NCBI GenBank assembly: GCA_900472605.1
Contig: UCJD01000020.1
Span: forward strand, 166,804 to 230,803
Direction: 5' to 3'
Origin: Hyphomicrobiales bacterium
GTDB lineage: Bacteria; Pseudomonadota; Alphaproteobacteria; Rhizobiales; Rhizobiaceae
Length of the DNA: 64,000 nt
Shown piece after piece: positions 17,448 to 25,858 of this stretch. The position numbers were made by a program, and so were the translations under genes. Position 1 is the stretch's first letter, and each line of letters opens with the position of its first letter. The notes below the pieces were generated by a model that made no database searches, was not told where the DNA came from, and worked only from the letters and a program-made list of their open reading frames with translations.

Positions 17448-18979
17448 GCGGCTTCTCCTTGACCGACGCGTTCATTGGAGAGACCCATCGCGGCCGAGAT
17501 CAGGTTTTCCGGCGTCAGCGTGTCGCCAGACAATTCCCGCGCGATGCGCCCGTGATAGAAGACGGCAACCCGCCCACAAAGATGGACAAGCTCTTCGTAA
17601 TCGGTGGACTGAAGCACGATTGCCACGCCCGCATCAGCCAGATCGCTCAGCAGCTGATAAATCTGCGCCTTTGTCTTGACGTCGATGCCGCGCGTCGGAT
17701 CGAGCAGCAGAAGACAGCGCGGCTTCAGCGCCAGCCATTTGGCCAGAAGCACCTTCTGCTGGTTACCGCCCGAGAGCGATCCGACCGGATCGGACATCTG
17801 GCCATAGACAAGCTCCAGCCGGTGCAAAAGCGCCCGATAGTGCGCCTCGCGCGCTACGTTATCTCTCGACAAGATGCCGTCGCGACCCAGACCCGCGAGA
17901 CGCATGTTGTCCTCGATCGAAAGGCTTGGGATCATCCCTTCCGTTTTGCGGTCCTCGGGGATGAAGGCGATGCCGACATCCTCAGCCTTCGCGCGGAATG
18001 GCGAGCGTCGGTTAAACGGCTTGCCACCGATCTCGATTTCGCCCGAGACGCCGCCGAGAATGCCGAAGATCGCTTCAAGCACCCGCTGCTGCCCCTGTCC
18101 CTCCAGACCGCCAAGGCCATAGATTTCGCCGGCACGAACGTCGAATGAGATATCATCGAGCTCGCCCGCCCATGACATGTGCCGCACGGACAGCAGTGGC
18201 TGGACATCGAAAGGGACGGCCGCAGGCTTTTCCGGAAACAGCTGCTCCATCGACTGGCCGATCATCAACGAAACAATTCCCTCGTGATCGATGGTTCCAG
18301 CCGGAAATGTCTTCACATGCGCGCCGTTGCGGAACACCGAGATGCGGTCGGCAAGCACGTGAACTTCGTGGAATCGATGCGATATGAACAGAACGCACGT
18401 CCCATTGTCGCGTAGCCGACGGATGACGGCAAACACACGTTCGACCGCATCGGCGCCCAACGCCGATGTCGCCTCGTCCAGGATCAGCAGCCGCGGCTTC
18501 TGATAGAGTGCCTTGGCGATCTCGACGAGTTGACGCTCGGCAAGCGTGAGTTCGCTGATCAAGCTATCGAGCCGAATACGCTCCGCGCCGATCATCGCAA
18601 GGCAGGCAGCCGCATCGCGGTAGGCCGCGCGATGCACAAAGCCGAAGATGGTCCTCGGACGCGCGAGGATGATATTGTCGCCGACAGTCAGGCTCGGCAT
18701 AAGCGACAGCTCCTGGAACATGCATACGATGCCATGCCCCGCCGCATCTCGGGTACCGGAGAAGCTGACCGGCGCGCCGTCGAGCCGAATGCTGCCTGAC
18801 GTCGGCTTTATGACGCCGGAGAGGAGCTTCATCAGGGTCGATTTTCCAGCGCCGTTCTCACCGAGGATCGCATGGATCGTACCTGCCTCGCAGGTGAAAT
18901 CGACATCTCTGAGCGCCGTGACCGCACCATAGGTCTTCGATATGCCGGAAAGCGCAATCAAGGGGGAATTATCTGTCAT
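17444..18979 (-). CDS. Sugar-type ABC importer ATPase, two NBDs
   Basis: A 511-residue RbsA-type ATPase with two nucleotide-binding halves. The N-terminal half has GENGAGKSTLMK and an unusual signature region (LTLAERQLVEIAKAL), while the C-terminal half has LSGGNQQKVLLAKWL and LLLDPTRGIDV but a degenerate P-loop, as usual in this family. It powers the heterodimeric permease encoded next and is translationally coupled to it. Confidence 0.93.
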   Translation of the reverse strand: MTDNSPLIALSGISKTYGAVTALRDVDFTCEAGTIHAILGENGAGKSTLMKLLSGVIKPTSGSIRLDGAPVSFSGTRDAAGHGIVCMFQELSLMPSLTVGDNIILARPRTIFGFVHRAAYRDAAACLAMIGAERIRLDSLISELTLAERQLVEIAKALYQKPRLLILDEATSALGADAVERVFAVIRRLRDNGTCVLFISHRFHEVHVLADRISVFRNGAHVKTFPAGTIDHEGIVSLMIGQSMEQLFPEKPAAVPFDVQPLLSVRHMSWAGELDDISFDVRAGEIYGLGGLEGQGQQRVLEAIFGILGGVSGEIEIGGKPFNRRSPFRAKAEDVGIAFIPEDRKTEGMIPSLSIEDNMRLAGLGRDGILSRDNVAREAHYRALLHRLELVYGQMSDPVGSLSGGNQQKVLLAKWLALKPRCLLLLDPTRGIDVKTKAQIYQLLSDLADAGVAIVLQSTDYEELVHLCGRVAVFYHGRIARELSGDTLTPENLISAAMGLSNERVGQGEAA

Positions 18980-19007
18980 CGATCTATCCGCGATCCGGCC
19001 GGAGCAT

Positions 19008-19023
19008 GGGCAGCGCCCTGCCC
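19008..19023 (-). terminator. Short intercistronic hairpin
   Basis: GGGCAG and CTGCCC form a 6-bp stem with a 4-base loop, between the binding-protein gene and the ATPase gene. It may stabilise the binding-protein transcript. The evidence is weak. Confidence 0.35.
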
Positions 19024-19036
19024 CGGCCCTCTTCGA

Positions 19037-20164
19037 TCAGGTGTTATCAGGCTTCTGGCCGAGCAGTTCGTCCGGAGTGAACACCGGGAAGCAGTTCGGG
19101 TAGCCTGTTGTCGTGTAGAAGGTGTCCGGCAATTTCGGGAAGAAGTCCGTCCCTTCTTTCAGGTCGGCATTGTCCTTGCTCGGGATCGGCAGGAAGATTT
19201 TTTGCGGCAGAGCATTGCCCTCAAGCAGCGAAACGATAGCCTCCAGCGAAACCGCCGACATGACCGGAGCCTGAGCAGCCGTCACACCAGGATACTTGCC
19301 TTCGGCAAGCAAGCGCCGCGTGCCGTTGCCGGCATCGCCGCCGAAGGGAACGACCGGGTGGCTGGCGTTCTTCATGGCATTGAGAGCGCCGATCGAACCT
19401 TCCTGCACCATCACGCCGTCGAACTGGCCGTTGGTGGCGATCGCGTCCGCCGTCACCTTTTGTACCGTGCCCGCGTCCCAGTTGCCGACCACCTGAACAA
19501 CTTTCAGGCCCGTCTCCTTGTCCAGCACAGAGCGCATGCCGTCGTGGTTGTCGCGATCCGTCGCGTTACCTGGAAGGCCGGAAACCTCCAGCACACTGCC
19601 TTCGACCTTGCCCTTGGCCTTCTTGATGGCGTCCACCACCGCCTGAGCCTTCATCTTTCCGAGCTCAAACTGGTTCTCGTTCACCTGGACGATCTCGTCG
19701 GTGTCGAGCACGTTGTCGAAGGGAACCAGCACAGTGCCGGCTTGCGCGGCACGCTTGATGACCGCCTTGAAGGCCGTCGGATTGACCGCGATGAAGCTGA
19801 TGCCGTCATAGCCGGCAGCGATGAAATTATCGATCGCGGCGATCTGTGCGGCGCTGTCGTTGCCGACGGATACGACCGTGAACTCCGCGAGCTTTGCCTT
19901 GTTTTCCGGTCGCGCCGACCAGGCCTTGGCGCCCTGAATGGCCGTCACGCGCCAGTCATTGCCGGCGAAGCCATTCACGAAGGCGATCTTGTATGGTCCC
20001 TCGCGCTTTTCGTAGCGGATGACCTTCTTGTTGTCAGGCGCTGGCGAGAAGCACTCCGGCCGAAACGTGTCTTCCGCATGTGCCGCCGACCACCCTCCTG
20101 CAAGGGCCGTAAATGCGCACAGTGACGCCGCCATCGCAACGACGGCTTTCCGATTATTCCTCAC
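19037..20164 (-). CDS. Periplasmic binding protein, probable four-carbon acid sugar ligand
   Basis: A 375-residue secreted binding protein of the Peripla_BP_4 class with a signal peptide of about 30 residues (cleavage near SAAHAED). GYDGISFIAVNPTAF and FGGDAGNGTRRL are typical of the family. It is the first gene of an operon encoding ATPase, two permeases, ltnD and otnI, so the ligand is inferred to be L-threonate or a close relative rather than a sugar. It carries a 30-residue N-terminal insertion containing ECFSPAPDNKK and a Cys-containing tail (YPNCFPVF), which could form a disulfide. Confidence 0.88.
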   Translation of the reverse strand: MRNNRKAVVAMAASLCAFTALAGGWSAAHAEDTFRPECFSPAPDNKKVIRYEKREGPYKIAFVNGFAGNDWRVTAIQGAKAWSARPENKAKLAEFTVVSVGNDSAAQIAAIDNFIAAGYDGISFIAVNPTAFKAVIKRAAQAGTVLVPFDNVLDTDEIVQVNENQFELGKMKAQAVVDAIKKAKGKVEGSVLEVSGLPGNATDRDNHDGMRSVLDKETGLKVVQVVGNWDAGTVQKVTADAIATNGQFDGVMVQEGSIGALNAMKNASHPVVPFGGDAGNGTRRLLAEGKYPGVTAAQAPVMSAVSLEAIVSLLEGNALPQKIFLPIPSKDNADLKEGTDFFPKLPDTFYTTTGYPNCFPVFTPDELLGQKPDNT

Positions 20165-20208
20165 GATGTTTTCCTCCCGAAAACCTTTGAACCCGCTCCC
20201 AAAAGCGC

Positions 20209-20225
20209 TATCTCAGCGCTAACAT
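20209..20225. promoter_or_regulatory. LacI-type operator, left copy
   Basis: TATCTCAGCGCTAACAT, the exact reverse complement of the site at 20267-20283. The palindromic core AGCGCT is typical of LacI-family operators. It lies just upstream of the binding-protein gene. Confidence 0.75.
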
Positions 20226-20266
20226 CAAAATAGTAATCACATCCTCTAGCAATCTTCAAGCAAAAT

Positions 20267-20283
20267 ATGTTAGCGCTGAGATA
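20267..20283. promoter_or_regulatory. LacI-type operator, right copy
   Basis: ATGTTAGCGCTGAGATA, an exact 17-bp inverted copy of the left site, with core centres 57 bp apart. The pair brackets the divergent promoters of the importer operon and the LacI gene, so repression by a looped tetramer or two bound dimers is likely. Confidence 0.75.
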
Positions 20284-20323
20284 ACGAATGACGACACGAG
20301 CATCGGCGTAAACGGGAGGCCAT

Positions 20324-21328
20324 GTGACGCAATATGAAGTTCCGACTCTCACGCACGTCGCCAAGCTCGCCGGCGTGAGCGAAAACACGGTATCACGCGT
20401 GATCCGCAACAAAGGACCGATAGCTGATGAGACGCGCAGCCGCGTGGTCAAGGCGATCGATACGCTGGGATATGTTCCCAACCGCGCGGCCGGGTCGCTT
20501 GCCTCGTCCGGCTCGCTGTTGATCGGCGTGCTCCTGCCGTCGCTATCAAACATCGTCTTTCCGGAAGTGTTACAGGGGATTCATGCAGCCCTGGCGACGA
20601 CCGCCTACCAACCGATGGTCGGCGTGACGAACTACGATGCGAACAAGGAACAGGATATTCTTTCCTCGCTGCTGGCATGGCAGCCGGCCGCGGTGATCAC
20701 GACTGGCTTCGATCACACGGATGCGACACGGCGCATGCTGAGCAATAGCCGCGTGCGCGTTGCTGAGCTAATGGATATCGATGCCGATCCCATCGACGTG
20801 GCTGTCGGCCTCTCTCACCGCCAGGCCGGATACGCGACCGGGCGCCACCTGATCGAGCGCGGTTATCGGCGCTTCGGCTATGTCGGCCACGACTGGGTGG
20901 CCGACCGGCGCGCTCGGCTGCGACACGAAGGCTTGTGCCAGGCCCTGTCGGAAACAGGGTTGGCGCTGCTGGCCGAAGAACGTTTTGACGGCCCGAGCTC
21001 GACGATGGCAGGCCGCGACACGCTCGCGACACTGCTGGCGCATGCGCCCGATATCGACGCCGTCGTCTTTTCGAACGACGACATGGCCGTCGGCGGCTTC
21101 TTTCATTGCCTTGCCGCAGGCATTGCCGTGCGCGACCGACTCGCCCTCTTCGGTTTCAACGGCCTCGATATCGGCCAAGTGCTGCCGATGCCGCTTTCCA
21201 CGGTACGATCGAACCGGTTCCTGATCGGCAAGACGGCTGTCGAAAAGCTTCTGGAAAGCCCGACGCGGCCGGAGGAGCGGGTGGTGGTCGATACCGGCTT
21301 CGACATTATCGAAGGCGAGACGGCCTGA
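20324..21328 (+). CDS. LacI-family regulator of the acid sugar genes
   Basis: A 334-residue LacI/GntR-type repressor: helix-turn-helix TLTHVAKLAGVSENTVSRVI, hinge region GYVPNRAAGSLAS and an effector-binding domain (IGVLLPSLSNIVFPEV). It starts with GTG 20324 behind GGGAGG. It is divergent from the importer-ltnD-otnI operon and 30 bp upstream of otnK-otnC in the same direction, so it probably controls both halves of the pathway through the inverted operator pair. Confidence 0.92.
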   Translation: MTQYEVPTLTHVAKLAGVSENTVSRVIRNKGPIADETRSRVVKAIDTLGYVPNRAAGSLASSGSLLIGVLLPSLSNIVFPEVLQGIHAALATTAYQPMVGVTNYDANKEQDILSSLLAWQPAAVITTGFDHTDATRRMLSNSRVRVAELMDIDADPIDVAVGLSHRQAGYATGRHLIERGYRRFGYVGHDWVADRRARLRHEGLCQALSETGLALLAEERFDGPSSTMAGRDTLATLLAHAPDIDAVVFSNDDMAVGGFFHCLAAGIAVRDRLALFGFNGLDIGQVLPMPLSTVRSNRFLIGKTAVEKLLESPTRPEERVVVDTGFDIIEGETA

Positions 21329-21358
21329 CGATTTTCTATGTTCTGGGAGTGAGTGGAC

Positions 21359-22621
21359 ATGCTGTTAGGCGCAGTGGCGGATGATTTGACGGGAGCGACG
21401 GACCTCGCTCTGACACTGTCTCGAGAGGGAATGCGGACGGTACAGGTGGTCGGCATACCACCGGTCGATTTCGACTATGGTGACGCAGAGGCCGTTGTTG
21501 TCGCTCTGAAATCGCGGACAATTCCGGCAGCGGAAGCGGTCGCGTTGTCCCTGGACGCCTGCCGCCGCCTGACTGCGGCGGGTGCCGAGCAGATCATCTT
21601 CAAATATTGCTCGACCTTCGATTCGACGCCTGAAGGCAATATCGGTCCGGTCACAGAAGCCTTGCATAGACATCTGGGTGGCGTGCTCACATTGGCGTGC
21701 CCCGCCTTCCCCGCCAACGGCCGGACGGTCTATCGCGGCCATCTGTTCGTCGGCGACATGCTCTTGTCCGATAGCCCGATGAAGGACCATCCGCTGACGC
21801 CGATGACGGATTCAAACCTCGTTCGGGTGCTGCAGCAGCAGACGGCGCTCAAGGTGGGATTGATAACCCGCGACACGGTGGCCAAGGGCAGCGATGAGAT
21901 CGGCGTGGCTTTCAGACAGGCGGCCGATCGAGGCGAACGGATCGTCATCGTCGATGCCATCACCGACGACGACCTGCGCGCCATCGGACAGGCATCAACC
22001 GGTATGCGGTTGATCACTGGCGGTTCCGGCATCGCGATCGGCTTGCCCGGGAACTTCCGCCGAGCCGGCAAACTGCGCACAATCCGCGCCGAAAGCGGCA
22101 TCGCGGCGCCACAAGGCAAGGCCGTGACCCTGGCCGGTTCCTGCTCGGCGGCCACGCGCCGGCAAGTGTCGGTCGCGATCAAGGCAGGAACGCCGGCTTT
22201 GAAACTCGATCCACTCGACATCGCCAGCGGCCGCATCACTGTTGATGCGGTTGTCGATTGGGTCGTATCAATCCTCGACGCCATCCCGCTTGTCTATTCC
22301 AGCTCCGAGCCGGAAGACGTCAAGCGGGCGCAGCAGGCGCTTGGGCGCGACCGGGCGGGCGCATTGGTGGAGCACCTGTTGGCCGACGTGGCTTTCAAGC
22401 TGACGAGCCGGGGCTATTGCCGTTTCCTTGTGGCTGGTGGAGAAACCTCCGGCGCGGTGGTCAACCGGCTCGGCATCCAGGCTCTGTTCATTGGCCCGGA
22501 GATTGATCCCGGGGTTCCCTGGACCGTAAGCATCGGCCGCGAGGACCCGCTGGCGCTCGCACTCAAATCCGGGAACTTCGGTGCGGACGACTTCTTCTTG
22601 CGGGCATGGGATCTGGTGTGA
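21359..22621 (+). CDS. otnK: 3-oxo-tetronate kinase (four-carbon acid sugar kinase, DUF1537)
   Basis: A 420-residue kinase that phosphorylates 3-oxo-tetronate at C4. The N-terminal domain begins with the family motif ADDLTGATDLA. The C-terminal nucleotide-binding domain contains LAGSCSAATRRQ and VAGGETSGAVV, both hallmarks of the OtnK/DtnK family. ATG 21359 has GGGAG at suitable spacing, and a GTG two codons upstream is less likely. Its stop shares a base with the otnC start. DtnK (D-threonate kinase) is the alternative, but OtnI and OtnC alongside favour OtnK. Confidence 0.92.
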   Translation: MLLGAVADDLTGATDLALTLSREGMRTVQVVGIPPVDFDYGDAEAVVVALKSRTIPAAEAVALSLDACRRLTAAGAEQIIFKYCSTFDSTPEGNIGPVTEALHRHLGGVLTLACPAFPANGRTVYRGHLFVGDMLLSDSPMKDHPLTPMTDSNLVRVLQQQTALKVGLITRDTVAKGSDEIGVAFRQAADRGERIVIVDAITDDDLRAIGQASTGMRLITGGSGIAIGLPGNFRRAGKLRTIRAESGIAAPQGKAVTLAGSCSAATRRQVSVAIKAGTPALKLDPLDIASGRITVDAVVDWVVSILDAIPLVYSSSEPEDVKRAQQALGRDRAGALVEHLLADVAFKLTSRGYCRFLVAGGETSGAVVNRLGIQALFIGPEIDPGVPWTVSIGREDPLALALKSGNFGADDFFLRAWDLV

Positions 22622-23268
22622 TGACGGCGATCATTTCGGAAGAGACGAAACTGCGAGACGACATTGCCAGCGTCGGGAAATCCTTGTTCGATCGGTCGCT
22701 GACCTTCGGTTCGACGGGCAATATCAGCGCGCGGCTTGCCAATGGCGACATTCTCATGACCCCGACAAACGCGTCGCTCGGCGATCTCGACCCTGCACGC
22801 CTTTCCCGTTTTACGGCCGACGCCGTCCACGTGGACGGCGACAAGCCGACGAAAGAAGCGTTCCTGCACCAATGCATGTATTGCCAGCAGAAAATGAGCG
22901 GCGCCGTCGTTCATCTGCATTCCACCTACGCGGTGGCCGTCAGCATTCTCGATGATGTCGATCCGGCAGACGTATTGCCGCCACTGACCGCCTATTACGT
23001 GATGCGCGTCGGCAAGCTTCCGCTCGTCGAATACTTCCCGCCAGGCGACCCAGCCCTCGCAGCTGCAGTCGCGGAAAAGGCTAAGGACAGCCACGCAGTT
23101 CTCCTGGCCAACCACGGTCCAGTCGTCGCGGGCAAGACTCTGCGCGAGGCCCAATACGCAACCGAAGAACTCGAAGAGACCGCAAAACTGCACCTCCTGC
23201 TGCGCCCGCACGGAATTCGACCACTTACGTTAGTTCAGAAAGCCGAGTTGTTGTCTCGGCGTCAGTAG
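22621..23268 (+). CDS. otnC: 3-oxo-tetronate 4-phosphate decarboxylase (class II aldolase family)
   Basis: A 215-residue class II aldolase/adducin protein. It should decarboxylate 3-oxo-tetronate 4-phosphate to dihydroxyacetone phosphate, ending the pathway. GSTGNISARL binds phosphate; E of PTKEAFLH and the histidines of VVHLHSTYAVAV, together with LLANHGPVV, form the metal site. It begins at the TGATG junction with otnK, indicating coupled translation. Confidence 0.92.
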   Translation: MTAIISEETKLRDDIASVGKSLFDRSLTFGSTGNISARLANGDILMTPTNASLGDLDPARLSRFTADAVHVDGDKPTKEAFLHQCMYCQQKMSGAVVHLHSTYAVAVSILDDVDPADVLPPLTAYYVMRVGKLPLVEYFPPGDPALAAAVAEKAKDSHAVLLANHGPVVAGKTLREAQYATEELEETAKLHLLLRPHGIRPLTLVQKAELLSRRQ

Positions 23269-23369
23269 CCAAGGCCCCACATCGTACGAAGCGCAATCTC
23301 GCCGCGAGGTCCGCAATTGAGATATTGTCCTCATGAGCCCTTGCGGCAGCTCCCAAGTGGGTGGCGATA

Positions 23370-23390
23370 GCCTCTGCATCCGGCAGAGGC
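23370..23390. terminator. Hairpin between convergent otnC and aldehyde dehydrogenase genes
   Basis: GCCTCTGC and GCAGAGGC form a perfect 8-bp stem with a 5-base loop, in the 136-bp gap between two convergent genes. No U-tract follows on either strand, so termination is only a guess. Confidence 0.4.
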
Positions 23391-23404
23391 TGCGTCTCTC
23401 AACC

Positions 23405-24853
23405 TTAAAAGGGATAGTGCTGTTGCGGATTCTCGACCGTGATCCAGCGAAGATCCGTGAACTCGCTGATCGCGGCCTTGCCACCAAATCGACCATAACC
23501 AGAATTCTTGACGCCTCCGAATGGCATCTGCGCCTCGTCGTGAACGGTCGGGCCATTGATATGGCAGATGCCCGATTGGATCTGCGCCGCAACCGCCAGC
23601 GCGCGCTGCACGTCGCGGCTATAGACAGAGGACGAAAGTCCATATTCGGATTCATTGGCGATCTTGATCGCCTCAGCTTCGCTCTGGACCCGAATGATCG
23701 GCTTCACGGGTCCGAACGATTCCTCGTCAAAGCTGCGCATGCCGGGCTTGACATAATCTAGGAGCGTCGCCTCCACGACAGAGCCCTCTCGCTTTCCACC
23801 GGCGACCAACTTGGCGCCCTTGCCGAGCCCGTCGGCGATGAATTCCTCCATCTTCGCCGCCGCTTCCGGGCTGACGAGCGAACCCAGAACGACATGGCCG
23901 CGCGGATCGCCCGCGGGCAGCTTGCTTGCGCGTGCCGCCAGCTTCGCTACGAACTCGTCCGCTATCTTCTCGTCAACGATGATGCGTTCGGTCGACATGC
24001 AGATCTGGCCCATATTCGCGAATGCACCAAAGATTGCTCCATTGACGGCTGCGTCGATGTCGGCGTCATCAAGCACAATAAAAGGCGCCTTCCCTCCCAA
24101 CTCGAGCAGCGCGGGCTTGAGATGTCGCCCGCAAAGCTCGCCGATGATCCGACCAACTTTCGTGGATCCGGTGAAGTTTACCCGACGCACTTCTGGCGCG
24201 GCGATCAGGGCCTCCACGATTTCCGCTGCGTCTTCAGGCGCGTTGGTGATGACGTTTATCACGCCATCAGGCAGCCCCGCCTCCACGAGGGAGCGGCCAA
24301 TGAGCAAATGTATACCCGGGCAGGCCTCCGAGGCCTTCAAGATGACCGTATTGCCGCACGCAAGCGCCATGGCGATCGCCCGGGTGCCGAGAATGACCGG
24401 GGCATTCCAAGGTGCAATTCCAAGGCAGACGCCCGCTGCCTGCCGTATGCCCATTGCAAGGGTGCCGGGCTTGTCCGAGGGAATGACCTCTCCCTGGATC
24501 TGCGTGGTCATGCTCGCGGCCTCACGAAGAATCCCCGCTGCAAGCATGGTATTGAAGCCCGCCCACGGAGCGGTTCCGCCGGTCTCCTCTATCATGATCC
24601 TTGCAAATTCATCGGCCTTGGCGGCCAGCACGTCAGCTGCCTTCATCAACAGTGCGCGACGTTCGCCGGGGCCGACCTGTGACCATCCGGGGAACGCAGC
24701 GGCAGCGGCCGACACCGCCGCCTTTGCGTCCTCCACACCGGACGCAGGGGCCCGGCTCGCCACCTTGCCCGTATAGGGATCGATACGATCATACGTGCGG
24801 CCGGATTTCGCCGAGACGAACTTGCCGCCAATAAGTTGTTGAAGCTCGAACAT
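23405..24853 (-). CDS. NAD(P)-dependent aldehyde dehydrogenase
   Basis: A 482-residue aldehyde dehydrogenase with all catalytic residues: Asn150 (APWN), Glu251 (LELGGK) and nucleophile Cys285 (GQICMS), plus the cofactor motif FTGSTKVG. The style resembles the salicylaldehyde/vanillin dehydrogenase branch, but the substrate cannot be read from sequence. AAGGAAAAA precedes ATG 24853. A LacI-type remnant lies directly upstream, so the gene may have lost its local regulator. Confidence 0.9.
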   Translation of the reverse strand: MFELQQLIGGKFVSAKSGRTYDRIDPYTGKVASRAPASGVEDAKAAVSAAAAAFPGWSQVGPGERRALLMKAADVLAAKADEFARIMIEETGGTAPWAGFNTMLAAGILREAASMTTQIQGEVIPSDKPGTLAMGIRQAAGVCLGIAPWNAPVILGTRAIAMALACGNTVILKASEACPGIHLLIGRSLVEAGLPDGVINVITNAPEDAAEIVEALIAAPEVRRVNFTGSTKVGRIIGELCGRHLKPALLELGGKAPFIVLDDADIDAAVNGAIFGAFANMGQICMSTERIIVDEKIADEFVAKLAARASKLPAGDPRGHVVLGSLVSPEAAAKMEEFIADGLGKGAKLVAGGKREGSVVEATLLDYVKPGMRSFDEESFGPVKPIIRVQSEAEAIKIANESEYGLSSSVYSRDVQRALAVAAQIQSGICHINGPTVHDEAQMPFGGVKNSGYGRFGGKAAISEFTDLRWITVENPQQHYPF

Positions 24854-25022
24854 GAGTTTTTCCTTTGATCTAACAGCCGAGCACCTCGCGGTGATGGCGA
24901 CTTCGAGACCACGCCGAGCGTACTAAGCACGTCGGAAATCCCCAGAGCAACACCGTATTACGGCTGGCTGCGAGAGACGATCCAATTGCTCTGGAGCAGA
25001 TTGGCGTAACGGCTAGCCCTCT

Positions 25023-25160
25023 ACCCTCGCCGCCCTTGTCCGCTTCGTGCCCGACCGTGGCGACAAGCGTGGCGAAGAAGGGGTTGGCGATGTCGGGCAC
25101 AACGAGACCAACTGTATCCGATCGGCCACGACTTAGACGGCGGGCATGCGGGTTCGGCTT
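25023..25160 (-). pseudogene. Remnant of a LacI-family regulator gene
   Basis: One frame on the minus strand encodes about 45 residues matching the hinge and start of the effector domain of LacI regulators: KPNPHARRLSRGRSDTVGLV followed by VPDIANPFFATLV and VGHEA. The DNA-binding domain before it and almost all of the effector domain after it are missing, and stop codons interrupt the flanks. It points the same way as the aldehyde dehydrogenase gene and probably once regulated it or the SDR genes. Confidence 0.75.
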
Positions 25161-25168
25161 CGACTACC

Positions 25169-25840
25169 TTACCACGAAATTGTTTTCCCATCATAAGTGT
25201 AGTGCGTGCCGCTATGGCCAGAGTTGGCGGCTCCTATAAATGATTGGGCTCCTGCCGCGCTTTCGGTCGGGTCGCCTTTCCCGTCGTTTTCGACATGCGT
25301 GTCGGGCGACAGCAGCAAGCACACGCAGCCCCACGCCCCCCATTCGACGGCGAGGTTGCGCCACATCTGGTTCAGCGCCGCCTTCGATGCACGATAGGCA
25401 AAGCCGCGCGCGCCGTCGTAATCGCCGATCGACGCAGCATGGCTTGACACGGCCGCGAGTATCTTACGCTCTCCGCTTCTGAGATTGGGTTCCAGCAGGC
25501 TTGCCAGGTGAAGCGGCGCAAACGTGTTCGCGAGCATGATCTGCCTCCAATGTTCAGCATTGATCGCCTCCGGTGGGCGGTCGTCCGTGCAGGGGGTGCC
25601 TTCGTCGATGAGAACGACATCGATAGCGCGTCCGCCGAGCCATCCCGCTAGCTTTTCGGCCGAACTCTCATCCAGAGGGTCATAGTGCGTACTTTCGACC
25701 ATATCGCCAAACCTCTCCTTGAGACGCGGGTCGATTGCAGCATTACTGGCGGCGATGACCTGCCAGCCGAGCGTTGCATATCGGCCGGCGAGCGCCAGAG
25801 GAAACGCGCGATCCGCCCCGGTGATCAGTACAGTTGGCAT
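25169..25840 (-). CDS. Short-chain dehydrogenase-like protein with altered cofactor motif
   Basis: A 223-residue SDR. The catalytic YRASK is intact with a serine upstream (VSSHAAS), but the glycine-rich motif is TGADRAFPLA instead of TGxxxGIG, and the NAG motif is replaced by VLIDEGTP. It is therefore a divergent member that may bind cofactor weakly or act non-enzymatically. It follows a normal paralogous SDR by 18 bp on the same strand; the two share LANTFAPL/ETNTFGPL and a C-terminal YDG-W ending. Confidence 0.8.
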   Translation of the reverse strand: MPTVLITGADRAFPLALAGRYATLGWQVIAASNAAIDPRLKERFGDMVESTHYDPLDESSAEKLAGWLGGRAIDVVLIDEGTPCTDDRPPEAINAEHWRQIMLANTFAPLHLASLLEPNLRSGERKILAAVSSHAASIGDYDGARGFAYRASKAALNQMWRNLAVEWGAWGCVCLLLSPDTHVENDGKGDPTESAAGAQSFIGAANSGHSGTHYTYDGKTISW

Positions 25841-25858
25841 TGCTTCGATATCCTATTT

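Noticed and set aside
15505..17475. A 656-codon open frame spanning both sugar permease genes
   Set aside because: Its first half is out of phase with the clearly coding permease 1 and translates to a Cys/Arg-rich, non-membrane sequence. Only the part from 16482 onward is real.
23269..23404. Protein-like minus-strand frame between otnC and the aldehyde dehydrogenase gene
   Set aside because: The translation around 23290-23385 looks slightly protein-like (Ala-rich helix), but codon third positions are not GC-biased, it overlaps the end of otnC, and no family was recognised.
24646..24930. A 94-codon minus-strand frame over the start of the aldehyde dehydrogenase gene
   Set aside because: Most of it overlaps the real gene in another phase; the remaining upstream part is too short to assign.
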